Positions 46,611 through 58,140 of a stretch of 64,000 bases of DNA are shown piece by piece. Both the position numbers and the translations under genes were made by a program. The DNA is from Talinum fruticosum. Its lineage: Eukaryota; Streptophyta; Magnoliopsida; Caryophyllales; Talinaceae. The stretch lies in NCBI GenBank assembly GCA_021018815.1, contig JAITYX010000007.1, positions 5,829,001-5,893,000 on the forward strand. Reading direction: 5' to 3'. Below the pieces are notes generated by a model. That model was given only the letters and a program-made list of their open reading frames with translations, did not search any database and had not been told where the DNA came from. Position 1 is the first letter of the stretch. The number at the start of each line of letters is the position of its first letter.

Positions 46611-48342
46611 TAGATAAGCTGTGTTATGGGAGAACTCTACCAAAGACAAATCGGTTTCCCGTTTTACAAAAAAAAAAATTTTAGCCCTAATTATTTAGAC
46701 CTTTTATTATTTTTAGAAAAATTTTGCAATGATTGTGAATAATTTTGCATTTATATACATAAATGTGAAGGAGGTGAGCACTGATTGAGTACTAATAAAA
46801 GGTCATCTTAAACACATTGTAGGTAATGAAAATTTCATTGTAGTCCTTAGAAGAGTTTAATTTGGTTGACATAAATCATATTATATTTTTTAGGACTGTC
46901 ATACATTATTATTTGTGATACTCATTACGTTTAACAATATTTGTCGTTTTTGGATTGTGATGAGGTAATACTAAGAAAATACAAAATTTATGTTAAAAGA
47001 CCAATTGCGCCAAGGTTTCATTAGAAATAAATAAAGTAAATGAAAAAGGAAGAGGAAAACAAACAATTAATAAGGAAAAAATTATCAAACTTGTCATTAA
47101 TATATTATTGGGGTTATAAAGTGACAAATATTATGAAATGAAAAAGATTAATAAAAACAACTTATACTTGTGAAATGAAGGGTGTAGTTACAAACATCTA
47201 ATAATTATTTATTAGCATGAGATCCACAAGGCTAAATACTTTTTCCGTTTTAGAATATTTATTATTTTAAGGTCACGAGGGAATATCAAAGAAACAATAA
47301 AATTAAAATAAAATTTATGTTAAAAGATCAAGTTGTCCCAAGATTTAATTAGAAATAAAGAAAATCAATGAAAAAATGAGAGAAATAAAGTAATTAATAA
47401 GGATAAAATTGATAAATTAGTCATTAGTTCCTTATTAAAATTGTAAATTGATAAAGTATAGTGAAATTAAAAAAATTAATTAAAGTTACATGTATTTTAA
47501 AATAGATACAGTATTGTTATTAAAACATTAACTGTTAAACCTCCAAGTTTTGGTGGACAAACTTGGCATACGACACGTACGGTGGAGGGTTTGCCTACCC
47601 ATAAAAAATAAAGCAACCCCAAATTTGTTATTTCCAAATTTCGGCACAAAATCCAATACATACATGCTGAATCATTATCGTCATGAACTCGTGGTTGAAT
47701 TTGTGTATATATCGTCGTCCAATCTAAATTAAATTAGTGTTGTCACGCTTGAATTTTGTGACCCGATGAATTGAATGACAATGTTCAGTGCACTCGTACA
47801 CAGAATAGTATGTAGGAGGAGGATGAGCTATAATTCTCTAAAGTTCGTTTGATAAATTTGGAATTTATAACTTGACATTGGGCAAACAAGGTTGTGCGAC
47901 CTGACCGTTAGCTTAGCTTCTATGGTGGCTACTTCAGGTGGGGGAATGATCCATATCCACACAATTAACCAACAAATAAATATATATTCTCATTTACATT
48001 TTTAAAAATTTTTAATGGTAAATAGGTATTTTATTTAAACCGAGTATAATGATCAACCTCAGGGAAGAGTCTCACGAAAGGAGGATATATGCCCAAGTAT
48101 AACAGAAGTATTAACATATTGTACCATTTGAGATAAAACTCATTTACAAAAGGAACATTTTCATTGTGATTTGAACATTTTTAGTGACTTTTTAAGGAAA
48201 TGATAATTTTTATCACTCGAGATAAAGCTCATTGATATAGAATCATTTTTGTAATTGGATTTTTAACATTTGTATTTTTCTAAATATTTGTTAATTATTT
48301 TTTTACACATAAATTATAAAAAATAATTTTGAACACTCCTGA

Positions 48343-48406
<64 letters not shown>

Positions 48407-48534
48407 GGTAAATCCGACGGAAACAGTTGATTGAAGCATCGAAAAGACCCAAATGTTCTCCTCATAAATTATTCTAAATAGTTGTTAATTATTTTTACTC
48501 ATAAAATATAAAAAATGATTTTGAACCCTCCTGA

Positions 48535-48598
<64 letters not shown>

Positions 48599-49700
48599 AG
48601 TATAGATTAATCTGATGGAACAGTTGATTGGAGCATTGAAAATACCCAAATGTTCTCTTATCACTTTACCCCACCCTCCATCTTGATTTTTTTTTTTATA
48701 TTTTATGTTGGCTTCATTAGGTTAAAGGGAGAAAAAAAAAGAAAAAGAAATGGATTCGTCTCTCACGGGTCATTTCTCTATGTCTTTGTCATCTTCTTCG
48801 CTCCATTAACACTCAAAGCTCTTCCGTTGGTATGAATAAACCAAAGCGTGCTCTCATCTTCTCTCTTCATCTTTGTCATTTTCTCTCCAGTTTTCAAATT
48901 GTGTGAACGATAATTGTCAAGTTTGCAATCTATAACACACAAAGAAGGTTTAAGTGAGACAATAAATTGATCAAGTTATGAAACTCAAGGTTGCAACCGA
49001 TAATTGTCAAGCAACTTTAACCTTCGAGTCTGCTCAAGTAGGTGAGAGACTAAGAGAGAGAGAGAGAGTCAAAGATGGCAGACAAAGTGGGAGAGTAAGG
49101 AAGAGAGAGATAGTTTGTAAGAGAGAAAGATAGAATTTTAAGTTTAAACAAAGAAAGAAAACATATTTTTTTATTTATTTAGACATTTTGGTCATTTAAT
49201 ACCTAACAACAACGAATATATCAACATAAAATACCAAAAAGGGACTTGTTAAATTGTTAACAACATTGGTAAAGGAGGGAGATTCATAATCATTTTAAAT
49301 AATTTTTGGGTAAAAAAAAATACCATATTTTTCAGGAATAAGGACATTAAAAATCTATTTGTATTTTATCCAAATATCTACGAGTCTATCTATCTTCATG
49401 TAGGAAGAGGTCTAGAGACAGAATCTAGGGAGAGAGAATGTGTTTAATGCAAGCAATTACTGTTGAATTTAATTTCCATTTAGATGGATGGGACCTTGCA
49501 AGTTGTGAGATAAGCTTTGAGTTGTGAACAAACTGTTCGGTGGGGTTTAACAAAACCCCCAAAAGGAGGGAGGAAACGGTAATTTCAAATACAAATAGGG
49601 CAATACTCACAGCCAAATAAGCACTTAATCACTCTCCATAGCCTTTTCTCAGCCCTCTTCCCCACCATTTTCACACACCTCAAACTAACATTATAATTCA
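46611..49700. other. AT-rich intergenic DNA upstream of MIR164
   Basis: No transposon ends or frames recognised. It contains the duplicated (ATT)n unit at 48281-48660 and GA-rich stretches near 49050-49130. It may include MIR164 regulatory sequence. Confidence 0.5.
48281..48660. repeat. Tandem duplication of a ~190-bp unit, each with an (ATT)n tract
   Basis: Copy 1 holds (ATT)n at 48344-48405, copy 2 at 48535-48598. Flanking words TTGTTAATTATTTTT, TTTTGAAC.CTCCTGATATT, CAGTTGATTG.AGCAT and ACCCAAATGTTCTC occur in both. Confidence 0.9.
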
Positions 49701-49729
49701 CATTCTTCTACACTTTTCCCACTTTCTGC

Positions 49730-49736
49730 TATAAAA
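49730..49736 (+). promoter_or_regulatory. TATA box of MIR164
   Basis: TATAAAA within TGCTATAAAAATGG. About 30 bp downstream begins a CT-rich stretch ((CTCTC)n near 49775-49820), typical of plant transcription starts. The precursor hairpin starts 135 bp after the box. Confidence 0.7.
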
Positions 49737-49870
49737 ATGGCGTCACCAACCCTGCTAGCTAACCTTGTCCCTTCCCTCTCCTCTCCTCTCCTCTCCTCAC
49801 CTTACGCCTCTCTCTCTCTCCTCAAACTTGCTTTAGCTTTCGATGATCACACACCGGAAGATAGAAAAAA

Positions 49871-50096
49871 GGTCGGTTGCTGAGCAAGATGGAGAAGCAG
49901 GGCACGTGCATTATCTAACTCGTGCAATTAGAATCTATATTTATTTCGACATAGATATATATGCTTCTATACACCCATAGATATGAATAACATCACTAAA
50001 GCTTGTAATGTAAGGTTTACTCAATTTTGGCAAATAATTAGTTGCAGTGAGTTAGTACTTTCATGTGCCCATCTTCCCCATCTTGCCCACCCGACC
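49871..50096 (+). ncRNA. MIR164: microRNA164 precursor hairpin
   Basis: The 5' arm contains the 21-nt sequence 49890-49910, starting TGGAGAAGCAGGGCACGTG and identical to conserved plant miR164 as I know it. The 3' arm (50062-50082, CATGTGCCCATCTTCCCCAT...) pairs with it with mismatches at mature positions 4, 9, 10 and 20 and one G-U, giving a star with 2-nt overhangs. The lower stem continues (GGTCGG 49871-49876 with CCGACC 50091-50096) and the upper stem pairs TAACTCGTGCAA with TTGCAGTGAGTTA. miR164 guides cleavage of NAC-family mRNAs (CUC1/CUC2, NAC1 types) in organ boundaries and leaf margins. The terminal loop is long, about 110 nt. The small open frames across the hairpin are not genes. 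Confidence 0.93.
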
Positions 50097-52544
50097 TCGT
50101 CTTTCCTGATCAAGGACTGGTCTCGCAAATCGGTGAAAATGCGGATGCACCCATCGTTGATCTGCAGAGGCTGCATTTTCGTTATAGGTTGGTCCATTCC
50201 ATTCATTCATTTATTCTTGCATTAAATTGAAAGTAGTTCACCATATATATTTATGGAATAAAATTAAACTATGATTTTCCTGAATCAGATATGAATTGAC
50301 ATAGTGCCATGCACATTATCAGCTGGGTAATGAATTAATTAATTAGATAATTGTTTAATTAAAGTAGATAATTAATTGATTGTAACAAGATGAGCCTGAG
50401 CTTGTTGGGACTCAGTTGAAGTGAATTCGAAGGCATGTGAACTTTAGGATAGAGACAATACTGTTGGGTCACTTTCTACCTTCTGAAATGTAATCTTTTA
50501 ACTTAAGATTCCTTTTCCACTTTTATCTTAATTTCCATATGCAGACATTAATATGCATAATTTGTCATGCATTTGCAATTTCAAGGAATTCAAGCAACAT
50601 TTATTGATTGTACTTGCATGGAATTTTGTTGTGTTTCTGCTTCTCTGGTATATTCCCCCTCATTCTTTAGTTAACCCCACCCCCAACCTCCTTCAAAAAT
50701 TCACAAGAAAAATAGTAAGATGTTTTGATGAATTGTCATAAGATTGTGCAAATTTTTTATAGCAATAAAGATAACTTTTCATTGATCAGGAATTAGAACT
50801 TTTCATAAGATATTGTCGAATTGACAGATATTAGAATGATTCTTTTTTAAAACATATAGATTAGAAAGGCATATATTAATGTAATACTCATATTTTAAGG
50901 CCAGTCCCATTACCTATTAAGTGCATGATTGGCGTCTTCAGAAACCTTTTTTCAAATATTCATTTACTAAAACTTTTTGAAATTCGATAATTAAAATACA
51001 AGACACATATAGTTTGGAATCTGACCGAAAACATTTGTTGCATAGTGGAGACTTTTAGTTATGTTTCTTTGGATTCAGTGATGCCTTGGGTAAGGGCACC
51101 CCGCTCCCCTCCCACCCAAACAAAAAAAGGGAAGAAAATGGTACTGTGATTACTCTAACTGAAAGATATGTGAAAAAAGTAATTTTCGTATTTATTAGAA
51201 TAGATCCCTAAATTAAATAAATATGTGAGAATGGTAATGATTCAAGTTATCTTTGGGATTGAATCATGAATTTATCGAGCTGGCTACCTTTGGGAGTATA
51301 GTTATTTTTGTGAAAAATATTTTTCCCATATTCAAATTTATTTTATGCAAACAAACAAGGGTTAAAACGAACGATATGTGTCTAACAAAAGCCGAAATCT
51401 CTACACTTTTCTTTCTTTTGGTGAAAACACAGTATACCAAAAAGAAGAATAGCTTAATGTTCTTCAGCCAACTTCAATTTGTTACTAATTGAAGTTAACA
51501 AAGGTTAATTGTTTATGTGAAGGTAACTACTAATTGATTTTTAACAGGGTTATTCCCCTCAAGCTGATTCTATTTGTTGGATGGGTTTTTCTGAAAGATG
51601 TCTCAACAACATTAATCGGTAGATTGTAGTTTTATAAGTTGTGATACGATATGATGCATTGCACTGCGGGGTCAATTGTCATTAGATGATTAGATCAAAA
51701 GACAGGAACAGGGTTTAGAGAAATTTAAACAAAAAGAAAGAAAACTATCTAGCTCATGGGATTACTTGTTAGGTAGTTTCGAAACTATGATCCAATTTTT
51801 ACGAAAATTGCAGTTGTGTCTAGATAGATTACGTTGATTGTCTTTTGTTTACTAATATAACTGTTTGTTAGTCTTTTTGCTGGTTTTTTCAACATGCTTT
51901 TAGGTTTTTGTTTGCGTCTTTTGATAGTTGTGATCGAAAAATGGAAGGATGAATTGTTTCCACTAATAAGGGTTTAATATTGATGGAGTCACCATCTTAT
52001 ATGATAATTATCAGAGCTAGCTAGACCAATGTTAACTCATATATATACAAGAGGTATGAACTCAATTGAATTTCTTTTGTTAGGAAAATAAAATAGTTTT
52101 CTTTAATAATTAAAGAAAATATATATCATTTTTTGTTATTCACATACATTTGTTCCATACACCGATAGTAAGAATAGATACAATTTACTCCAATGAGATT
52201 ACAACAGAGAGAGACTATTTTTGCCTAAAATGCTTTAATTTTTGCAAAATAAGTTCAGTCAAATTATAGGTTTGAATCTTATAGTATTTGCATTGAAAAA
52301 GCTATAGTGTCCTTGAAAACCCGTTGAATGTATACATGTCCACAAAGATTAATGTTTTCTTAATCATCAAAAGGGATTTCACTATATTAATATTCCATCT
52401 AAGACCTTTCAGAAAAAATATTTCTTTCTAAGACATTATACGCATAGATAAGAGGTTAGATCAAGAATCATTTCCAGCACTTCTTTCAACCAAATATTTA
52501 GACAAGAACAATAAGGTTGAAATGAGCTGATTGATGTGTTGTTG

Positions 52545-52648
52545 AAGTCTCTCAGATGCTCTTATCTATGTATTTTGTTGCGGTTTTATTGCAACAAAAC
52601 TGCAACCAGAGAGAGACAAAATACATATATAAGAGCATGAGAGACTTT
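52545..52648. repeat. Long near-perfect hairpin, about 104 nt
   Basis: AAGTCTCTCAGATGCTCTTA... (52545-52578) pairs with ...TAAGAGCATGAGAGACTT (52617-52648). The inner stem GTTGCGGTTTT pairs with AAAACTGCAAC around an 8-nt loop, with a one-sided bulge CAGAGAGAG. About 43 bp pair. Size and shape suit a MIR-like precursor or a tiny fold-back; the arms match no miRNA I know. Confidence 0.75.
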
Positions 52649-53140
52649 GACAAGCTAGGCATGGAAGGCATATACAAGACAAAGGTTCTCAGAAATCCCA
52701 AGCAATACAAAAGTAGGAAAAGTTGTGCAATTTTTGAAATACAAGAAGGGAGTATAAATTGTCTAAGATGCCAATGAGAAACGAAGAAGACAAGATCAAG
52801 CTAATTGATTTGGGGAGTTGGAACAAGCCTGGGAGGAACTCATAGATTTTGTCTGAAAAATTAGGGACACTCTATACTGGGGATGAAACTATAGTGAAGC
52901 AAAGCTAAGTAACATATTGATGCATAATTGTTAGAGGATGAGGCCTAAATGCAAGCATTGTTTGCTTAGTAGAGGGTAATGTTCCTATTGACATATGATG
53001 GCTTTGAATGATGTCTTTTCAGAATTGATTTTTACATTGAAGGTTAATGCTACGGATATTGGTCCAAAGGCATATTAGAAGTACCTTTATTTTTCTTGTG
53101 ATTATGTATTTTGATTATAAGTAGAAGATGCATTCATGCT

Positions 53141-53180
53141 TATAGGCGTTTGTTGGAGTTTATAGGCGTTTGTTGGAGTT
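53141..53180. repeat. Perfect 20-bp tandem duplication
   Basis: TATAGGCGTTTGTTGGAGTT occurs twice with no spacer. Confidence 0.97.
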
Positions 53181-54643
53181 CTAGTATGGAGATATTTTAT
53201 GTTGGTGCTTTTGTTAGGTGTTAGCTTTTATTAGGTAAGCTTTTTACATCCTATTTTTGTATCTTCCCTTTTGAAAAACTATGTATCGGAAAAAAGAGCC
53301 ATGCACCTCTTGCCTCCTTTACGGCTTTCCCCATCTTTTGGTTTGAAAAAGTATGAGTAATAGTCCTCGTTTTTACGATGACAAAGTCTAAAGCTCATTG
53401 GCAGCTTGCCCCGAGACCACCCCCCAAAGCACAACCTAAGCCCAATTCCATAACCTTTGATCGTCTTCCTCCATTTTCAAAGCCCTAAATATTAAATGAG
53501 AGTATCAGTTCTGTATGCTTTTTTACTATTCCATATTTGTCATTACTATTGCCCCGTACAGCATTAGAGCCAATGGCTTTGTATGACATCTATCGTATAT
53601 TCAACTATGTGCAAATTTGTTGGATAGGTATGAGTTTGCTTATGCACTTATTAGCTAGCGTGAAAGTACTAGTCTGGGTTTTACATGCATAATTCCTCTA
53701 TCATATTGGTTTCAGATGCAGCAGTGATTGATACGATGAGATAAAGTAATTTAAAAAATTTTTAAAAAGTCAACTATGATTCAATTAATCCTTCATTAGG
53801 TTTAGGGTTTGCAAAAGCGCAATCTGATAGAAAAATGAGGAGAAAAAAGACGTCTAAAATCAACATCAAGAAGATAGCGTGATGATTTTGAACTTTACTC
53901 CAACACAATCCCAAAGACAACCCAAACATAAGTGTCCTTATTACGTACTCCTATTATTTTGCTTTCAATTAATCATCCAGCAACGTCTCTGTTATTAATT
54001 CAGTGGGCGCGGAGGGCCACGTTAGCCAAGATTTGTAAGGTCGCTTGATGTTGTTTCCAATAATGCAGAGAAAATGGACGTGAAAATTGTCAAGGACGTA
54101 CATGTCCTACAAATAATGGACAAGTGATGGAAAGAATTAATGAGAGAGAGAGAGAAAGGTGCCTTTAATTGGCAGGGTTCTGGTGCCACGGATTAGGGGG
54201 CAGAATAAGTGAGAAAGTAGATATGCCAGTGTACGGTTGTTATTGCCTGATTTAGTTGTTCCTGGCCATACAAGCTAACCCTCGCTTGATAACGATCCTT
54301 CAGCCACCATTTTTCAAGAGCCTTCTAATATAGGAACCGGTTGGTTGAGTATGAAATAAGAACTAGAAATTTTAAATTTAGACCTTTAATTTTTCATTCA
54401 AGGGTTCTGATTTTGTCACATCATCGCACACTCAATTCTAACTTCAACATTCCCTATAAACCTTAATGCAAATCCCGACCACCACCGACTTCTCTGGCAG
54501 CCGGTCATCATCGACTTCCCTACGGCCGGCGACCATAGTTCCATACTAATTGTACGGCCATGACTAAAACTCAAGCATCCCTCTTCTCTCTTCTCTCTTC
54601 TCTCTTCTCTCTCTAAGTTTCATGACATTCACGACTTCGAAAA

Positions 54644-54896
54644 TGTAGGGAATAAAGTAGAAAAACATAAAAGGAGTTGAAAATGGAATTTCGATGAATT
54701 TACTTTCATCGAACAAAAGCCTATTATATAGGCCTACGAGAAAACTATCTCTGCTGAAAATAAACAACTAACAAACTGATGTGGAAAAATAAATCCACTA
54801 AACCGATAATGCTTGAACTAAAAACCATTGACCCAATAAGTTAACAAACCGAAAAAACAGAAAAAATCTAGAAGATATCTTTGAACATTTTCTACA
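54644..54896 (-). repeat. Short copia 3' LTR, 253 bp
   Basis: Minus strand starts TGTAGAAAATG at 54896, right after a polypurine tract (CAATGGGGAG, 54897-54906), and ends CCCTACA at 54644, so ends are inverted TGTAG/CTACA. It contains CCTATATAATAGG as a TATA box (54723-54735). Confidence 0.7.
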
Positions 54897-55333
54897 CTCC
54901 CCATTGCTTCAAAGTCCGTTACTCCTAACTTCACTCGAAATACTCATACTTGCCTCGAGAAAGAGACTTGGTTATAATATCCGCAACTTGCTGATTTATT
55001 CCATAATGCTTTAGCTGAACATCTTCCTTCGTAATTAAGTCTCGAATGAAATCATATCAAATGTCTATATGCTTTGTGCGACTATGGAAGGCTGGATTTT
55101 TTGACATTGCTATAGCTGACCTATTGTCACGAGTATATGTCCGTTGCACCAATCTGTTCTTAACCAAAATCTGCGAGTGTCTTCCTTAGCCAAATTGCTT
55201 AACAAGTCGAAGAGGTTGCTGCCATGTATTCGGCTTACGAGGAAGATAAAAGCCACTTGTATCCTACTTCTTCGAACTCCAAGAAATTGCACCAAACCCA
55301 AGGAAGAAAACTTGACCCGAAGTACTCTTCCGA
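54897..55333 (-). pseudogene. Copia RNase H remnant
   Basis: Upstream of the polypurine tract, minus-strand words for the C-terminal RNase H region occur: a target-site-like FIRDLITKEDVQLKHYGINQQVADI (in shifted frames) near 55040-54970 and the AAEYMAAT-like block near 55230. The sequence then jumps at about 55334 directly to gag-type DNA, so RT, integrase and protease are missing. It is an internally deleted copia copy. Confidence 0.65.
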
Positions 55334-55486
55334 TCATCGTCTGTCATCATCTCTTGCTTCTTCTTCTTGTATGCAGTCCATTGTTCATCGAGTCATCGAA
55401 TTGAGTTTGGCTTTAGCATATGTAAGAACCTTCCGTAACCCATGTTGGTTAAGAACCACCTTCGTTTGAATCTTCTAGAGATTAAA
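55334..55486 (-). pseudogene. Copia gag N-terminal fragment, duplicate of 62787-62927
   Basis: Words CATCATCTCTTGCTTCTTCT, TGTATGCAGTCCATT, GTAAGAACCTTCC and TTCTAGAGATTAAAAC are shared in order with 62787-62927. A CACTA element has inserted immediately after, at the AAAA of GATTAAAAC. Confidence 0.75.
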
Positions 55487-55509
55487 ACTACTACGAGAAC
55501 CACTTTCAA

Positions 55510-55710
55510 CGATGGGTCTTCAACGACGGTTAAAAGGACAAATTGTTATGAAAATTGGACCGGTGACATTTTTGTAAATAACACGCATTGTTTAACACAT
55601 ATGACGACAGTTTTTCTAAGAACTGTTGTCATATATATTGCCGAAGACATTTAACAACGGTTACTGTCACATATGATGACGGTTCGATGAAAGAACTATC
55701 GTCATATGTC
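55510..55710. repeat. Left subterminal repeats
   Basis: ATATGACGACAGTTTTTCTAAG / AACTGTTGTCATAT and ATGATGACGGTTCGATGAAAG / AACTATCGTCATAT pairs; hairpin-forming words shared with the right end. Confidence 0.8.
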
Positions 55711-56340
55711 TTCCGGATGTAACTTAAAAAACGCGAGAACATACCTGCTGTTTCCACGCCCACTTACATCTGCTCTCTACTCTCGGTCTTATCGCTTTCT
55801 ACGGTTTCTCTCCTCCACATACCTTCTCAAATTTGGAATTTGTAACTTCCTTGCCTATCGAGTTGAATTGGTAATTCCACTTACATCCTCGCCGTTGTAG
55901 TTTCCTCTCTCTTAATCTTTCATTTGTTCATAGTTTCCTCTCGTCTCTTTTAAGTATAGATCTCTTCAAATTAATTCTCACTGTCAAGCCTCTCCTCACC
56001 CTCGTCGTTGTCGGTTCTTAGGTATGAATCTCTATCCTCTCTTATTTTTCGCTTTAAGTTATTTACAAAATGCATTATAATTAAATGTTGAATGTATTTG
56101 CGGTAATTATGTGAATGTTGAGAATGTGGGTAATGTTTGAGATTGTTGAAATGTTGAATCTTTTTTAAAATGTTGAATATTGAGAATGTGGGTAACATTT
56201 GTTTAGTTTATTAAGTTGAAAATTCATGAAATGTTTGAGATTTTGAGAAATGGTTGTAGGAGTTTAGGATTTGCGGTAATTATAGCGAAATAGAATGATA
56301 GTTAAAGATGGTAGATGGAAAGAGTGCATCCAAATTTGTT
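55711..56340. other. CACTA leader-like region
   Basis: CT-rich (55740-55990), then AT-rich with AATGTTGAATA/ATGTTGAGAATGTGGG repeats at 56085-56200. No coding frame. Confidence 0.4.
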
Positions 56341-56740
56341 TATTAGGGTTTTAGAGAAATAGAAAGATAATTTGGATATAGGGACATCCCCAAGAACCTT
56401 CTCATAAAGATAAATTTGTATCCAAATTTGTTTATTTTGATGAGGTGATGTTGGGGTGAACTCATTTATGCAATTATTGAAATTGGTATCCAAATATGGT
56501 TAGAGTTTAGAGAAATAAAAATATTTATGGTTTAGGGTTTGAGGAAATAGAAAAATTTGTGGTTATATGGTTAAGGATCAATAGGGAGAAAATATAAATG
56601 TGAAAATGTAAAAAATTGGAAAGGTATTTGGATATAGGGATCTCCCCAAATACTTGTCATAAAGATAAATTTGTTATCAAATTTATTTATTTTGATGAGT
56701 TGAAGTTGGGGGTGGACTAATTTATCCAATTATCTAAATT
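56341..56740. repeat. Two copies of a ~110-bp GGATATAGGGA-CCCC repeat
   Basis: GGATATAGGGACATCCCCAAG...TAAAGATAAATTTGT at 56375 and GGATATAGGGATCTCCCCAAATAC at 56630; a third copy is at 58190. Copies 2 and 3 are identical over about 105 bp (56589-56693 against 58141-58245). Confidence 0.85.
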
Positions 56741-57110
56741 TCCGGTTTTCTTTTTGGTTGCAAGTTTATTGTATTATACATGATCATACACCGGAGGCCA
56801 TGATTTTTGTTTTGAAGTTTAAGTAATTCATAAGACAATAATGAAATATAAATGAAATGTTCAAACCATCCATTTAGTTTGCTTTAATGATCGAAGACAT
56901 AACAGGAACCGGACTTCCCTTGTTGTGATTAATAATAAGGTCGGTTTTACAAGACAAAACATGAAGTATACATACAACATAGGACGATCCACAAAGAAGG
57001 GTACAAGGTTGACGAGTTAAATGGAAACAAAAGGTGATAAACAATGACTATTGTTTATGACTTTTGTTTTCCATTTAACTCCTCGATCTTTCTACTCTTA
57101 TTTGTTAATT
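56738..57110 (+). repeat. Fold-back copy 1, left arm with central hairpin
   Basis: Arm words ATTATACATGATCATA, ATAAGACAATAATGAAAT and TTGTTGTGATTAATAATAAGG recur inverted at 57720-57955. At the turn, GAGTTAAATGGAAA...AAGGTGATAAACAAT pairs with ATTGTTTATGA...TTTCCATTTAACTC (57017-57086). Confidence 0.8.
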
Positions 57111-57119
57111 GGCCATTAG

Positions 57120-57720
57120 CAGACCTAGCGTGGGGTCACTTGACCCCCTCTCAAACAAAAATAATTTTTTTATACAATAGATAAATATAGATAAGAGGTT
57201 GTAGTTGAGTTGGTAAGTGGGTCTTTCTAGAACTAGGAGGTTAGGGGTTCAACTCCTAATATTGTCACCTTCCTATTTTATTTTTCAAAAGAAATCTTTT
57301 CATCATCTTCCCTTTTATTATTTCGTAGGTTTAGTGTTTTGTTTATTTTTTATGTGATATTAGGTTTCATTTCATTTGAATTTATTGTTTAACTTTTGTT
57401 TAATTCTAATTTTTTAATTTTATTTTAATTTAACCTCACCTCGTATATTTACTGTAGAGGCTTGATTTTCTACTGTTTAATTCTTATCATAGGTCAAAAT
57501 GATTAGATTTAATTTTTTGTTTAACTTCTTATGTGATATTAGGTTTAATTTCATTTCAATTTCTTGTTTAGTTTTAAAGTTTTAAATTTTAATTCAATTT
57601 AACCTTAGCTCGTCGGTTTCTTGTAGAGGCTTGATTTTTATTGTTAATTTTTATATTGTGTATATTATTATTCAGTTTATTTTGACCCCCTACCTTAAAT
57701 TTACGGGTCCGTCACTTGTG
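57120..57720. mobile_element. Insertion splitting fold-back copy 1, with a SINE-like head
   Basis: Bounded by AGACCTAGCGTGGGGTCACTTGACCCCC and TTTTGACCCCC...GGGTCCGTCACTTG. A pol III A-box-like TAGTTGAGTTG (57202-57212) and B-box GGTTCAACTCC (57246-57256) are 34 bp apart, as in tRNA-derived SINEs. The rest holds a ~180-bp tandem duplication (57347-57487 and 57527-57655, both with GTGATATTAGGTTT and TGTAGAGGCTTGATTTT). Confidence 0.55.
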
Positions 57721-57958
57721 ATCGGCCTGTGTTGCATGTACACTCCATATTTTGTCTTGTAAAACAAACCTCATTGTTAATCACAAAAAGAGAATTCAGG
57801 TTTCGGTTATGTCTTGCATCATTAAAGGAAATTAAAGGGGTGACCTTAACATTTCATTCATAATTTCATTATTATCTTATGAATTACGTAAAATTAAAAA
57901 AAATCATGTCTAGTTTATGATAAATGTATAATACATTAAAATTCGAAGCAAAAAGAAG

Positions 57959-57960
<2 letters not shown>
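57720..57960 (-). repeat. Fold-back copy 1, right arm
   Basis: Inverted match to 56750-57010, including CTTATGAATTAC and TATAATACATTAAAATT. Directly followed by the long (AT)n tract. Confidence 0.75.
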
Positions 57961-58038
<78 letters not shown>

Positions 58039-58071
58039 AATTCTCTTATGCAACGAATACGAGGAAAAGAG

Positions 58072-58126
<55 letters not shown>
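57961..58126. repeat. Compound (AT)n ... (TG)n(TA)n microsatellites
   Basis: (AT)37 at 57961-58034, then unique DNA, then (TG)n 58072-58107 and (TA)n 58107-58126. Confidence 0.97.
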
Positions 58127-58140
58127 GGGTTTAAGAAAGT

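Larger units (their letters stand above)
50097..54643. other. AT-rich intergenic DNA downstream of MIR164
   Basis: No coding gene recognised; short frames lack domains. It contains a strong hairpin (52545-52648), a perfect 20-bp tandem duplication (53141-53180) and a (TCTCTTC)n tract near 54572-54615. Confidence 0.5.

Noticed and set aside
50060..50092. Possible miR482/2118-like mature sequence on the 3' arm
   Set aside because: The opposite arm is miR164 itself, so this strand is the miR164 star region.
49983..50225. 80-codon frame over the MIR164 hairpin
   Set aside because: Overlaps the precursor and shows no protein similarity; the RNA structure explains conservation.
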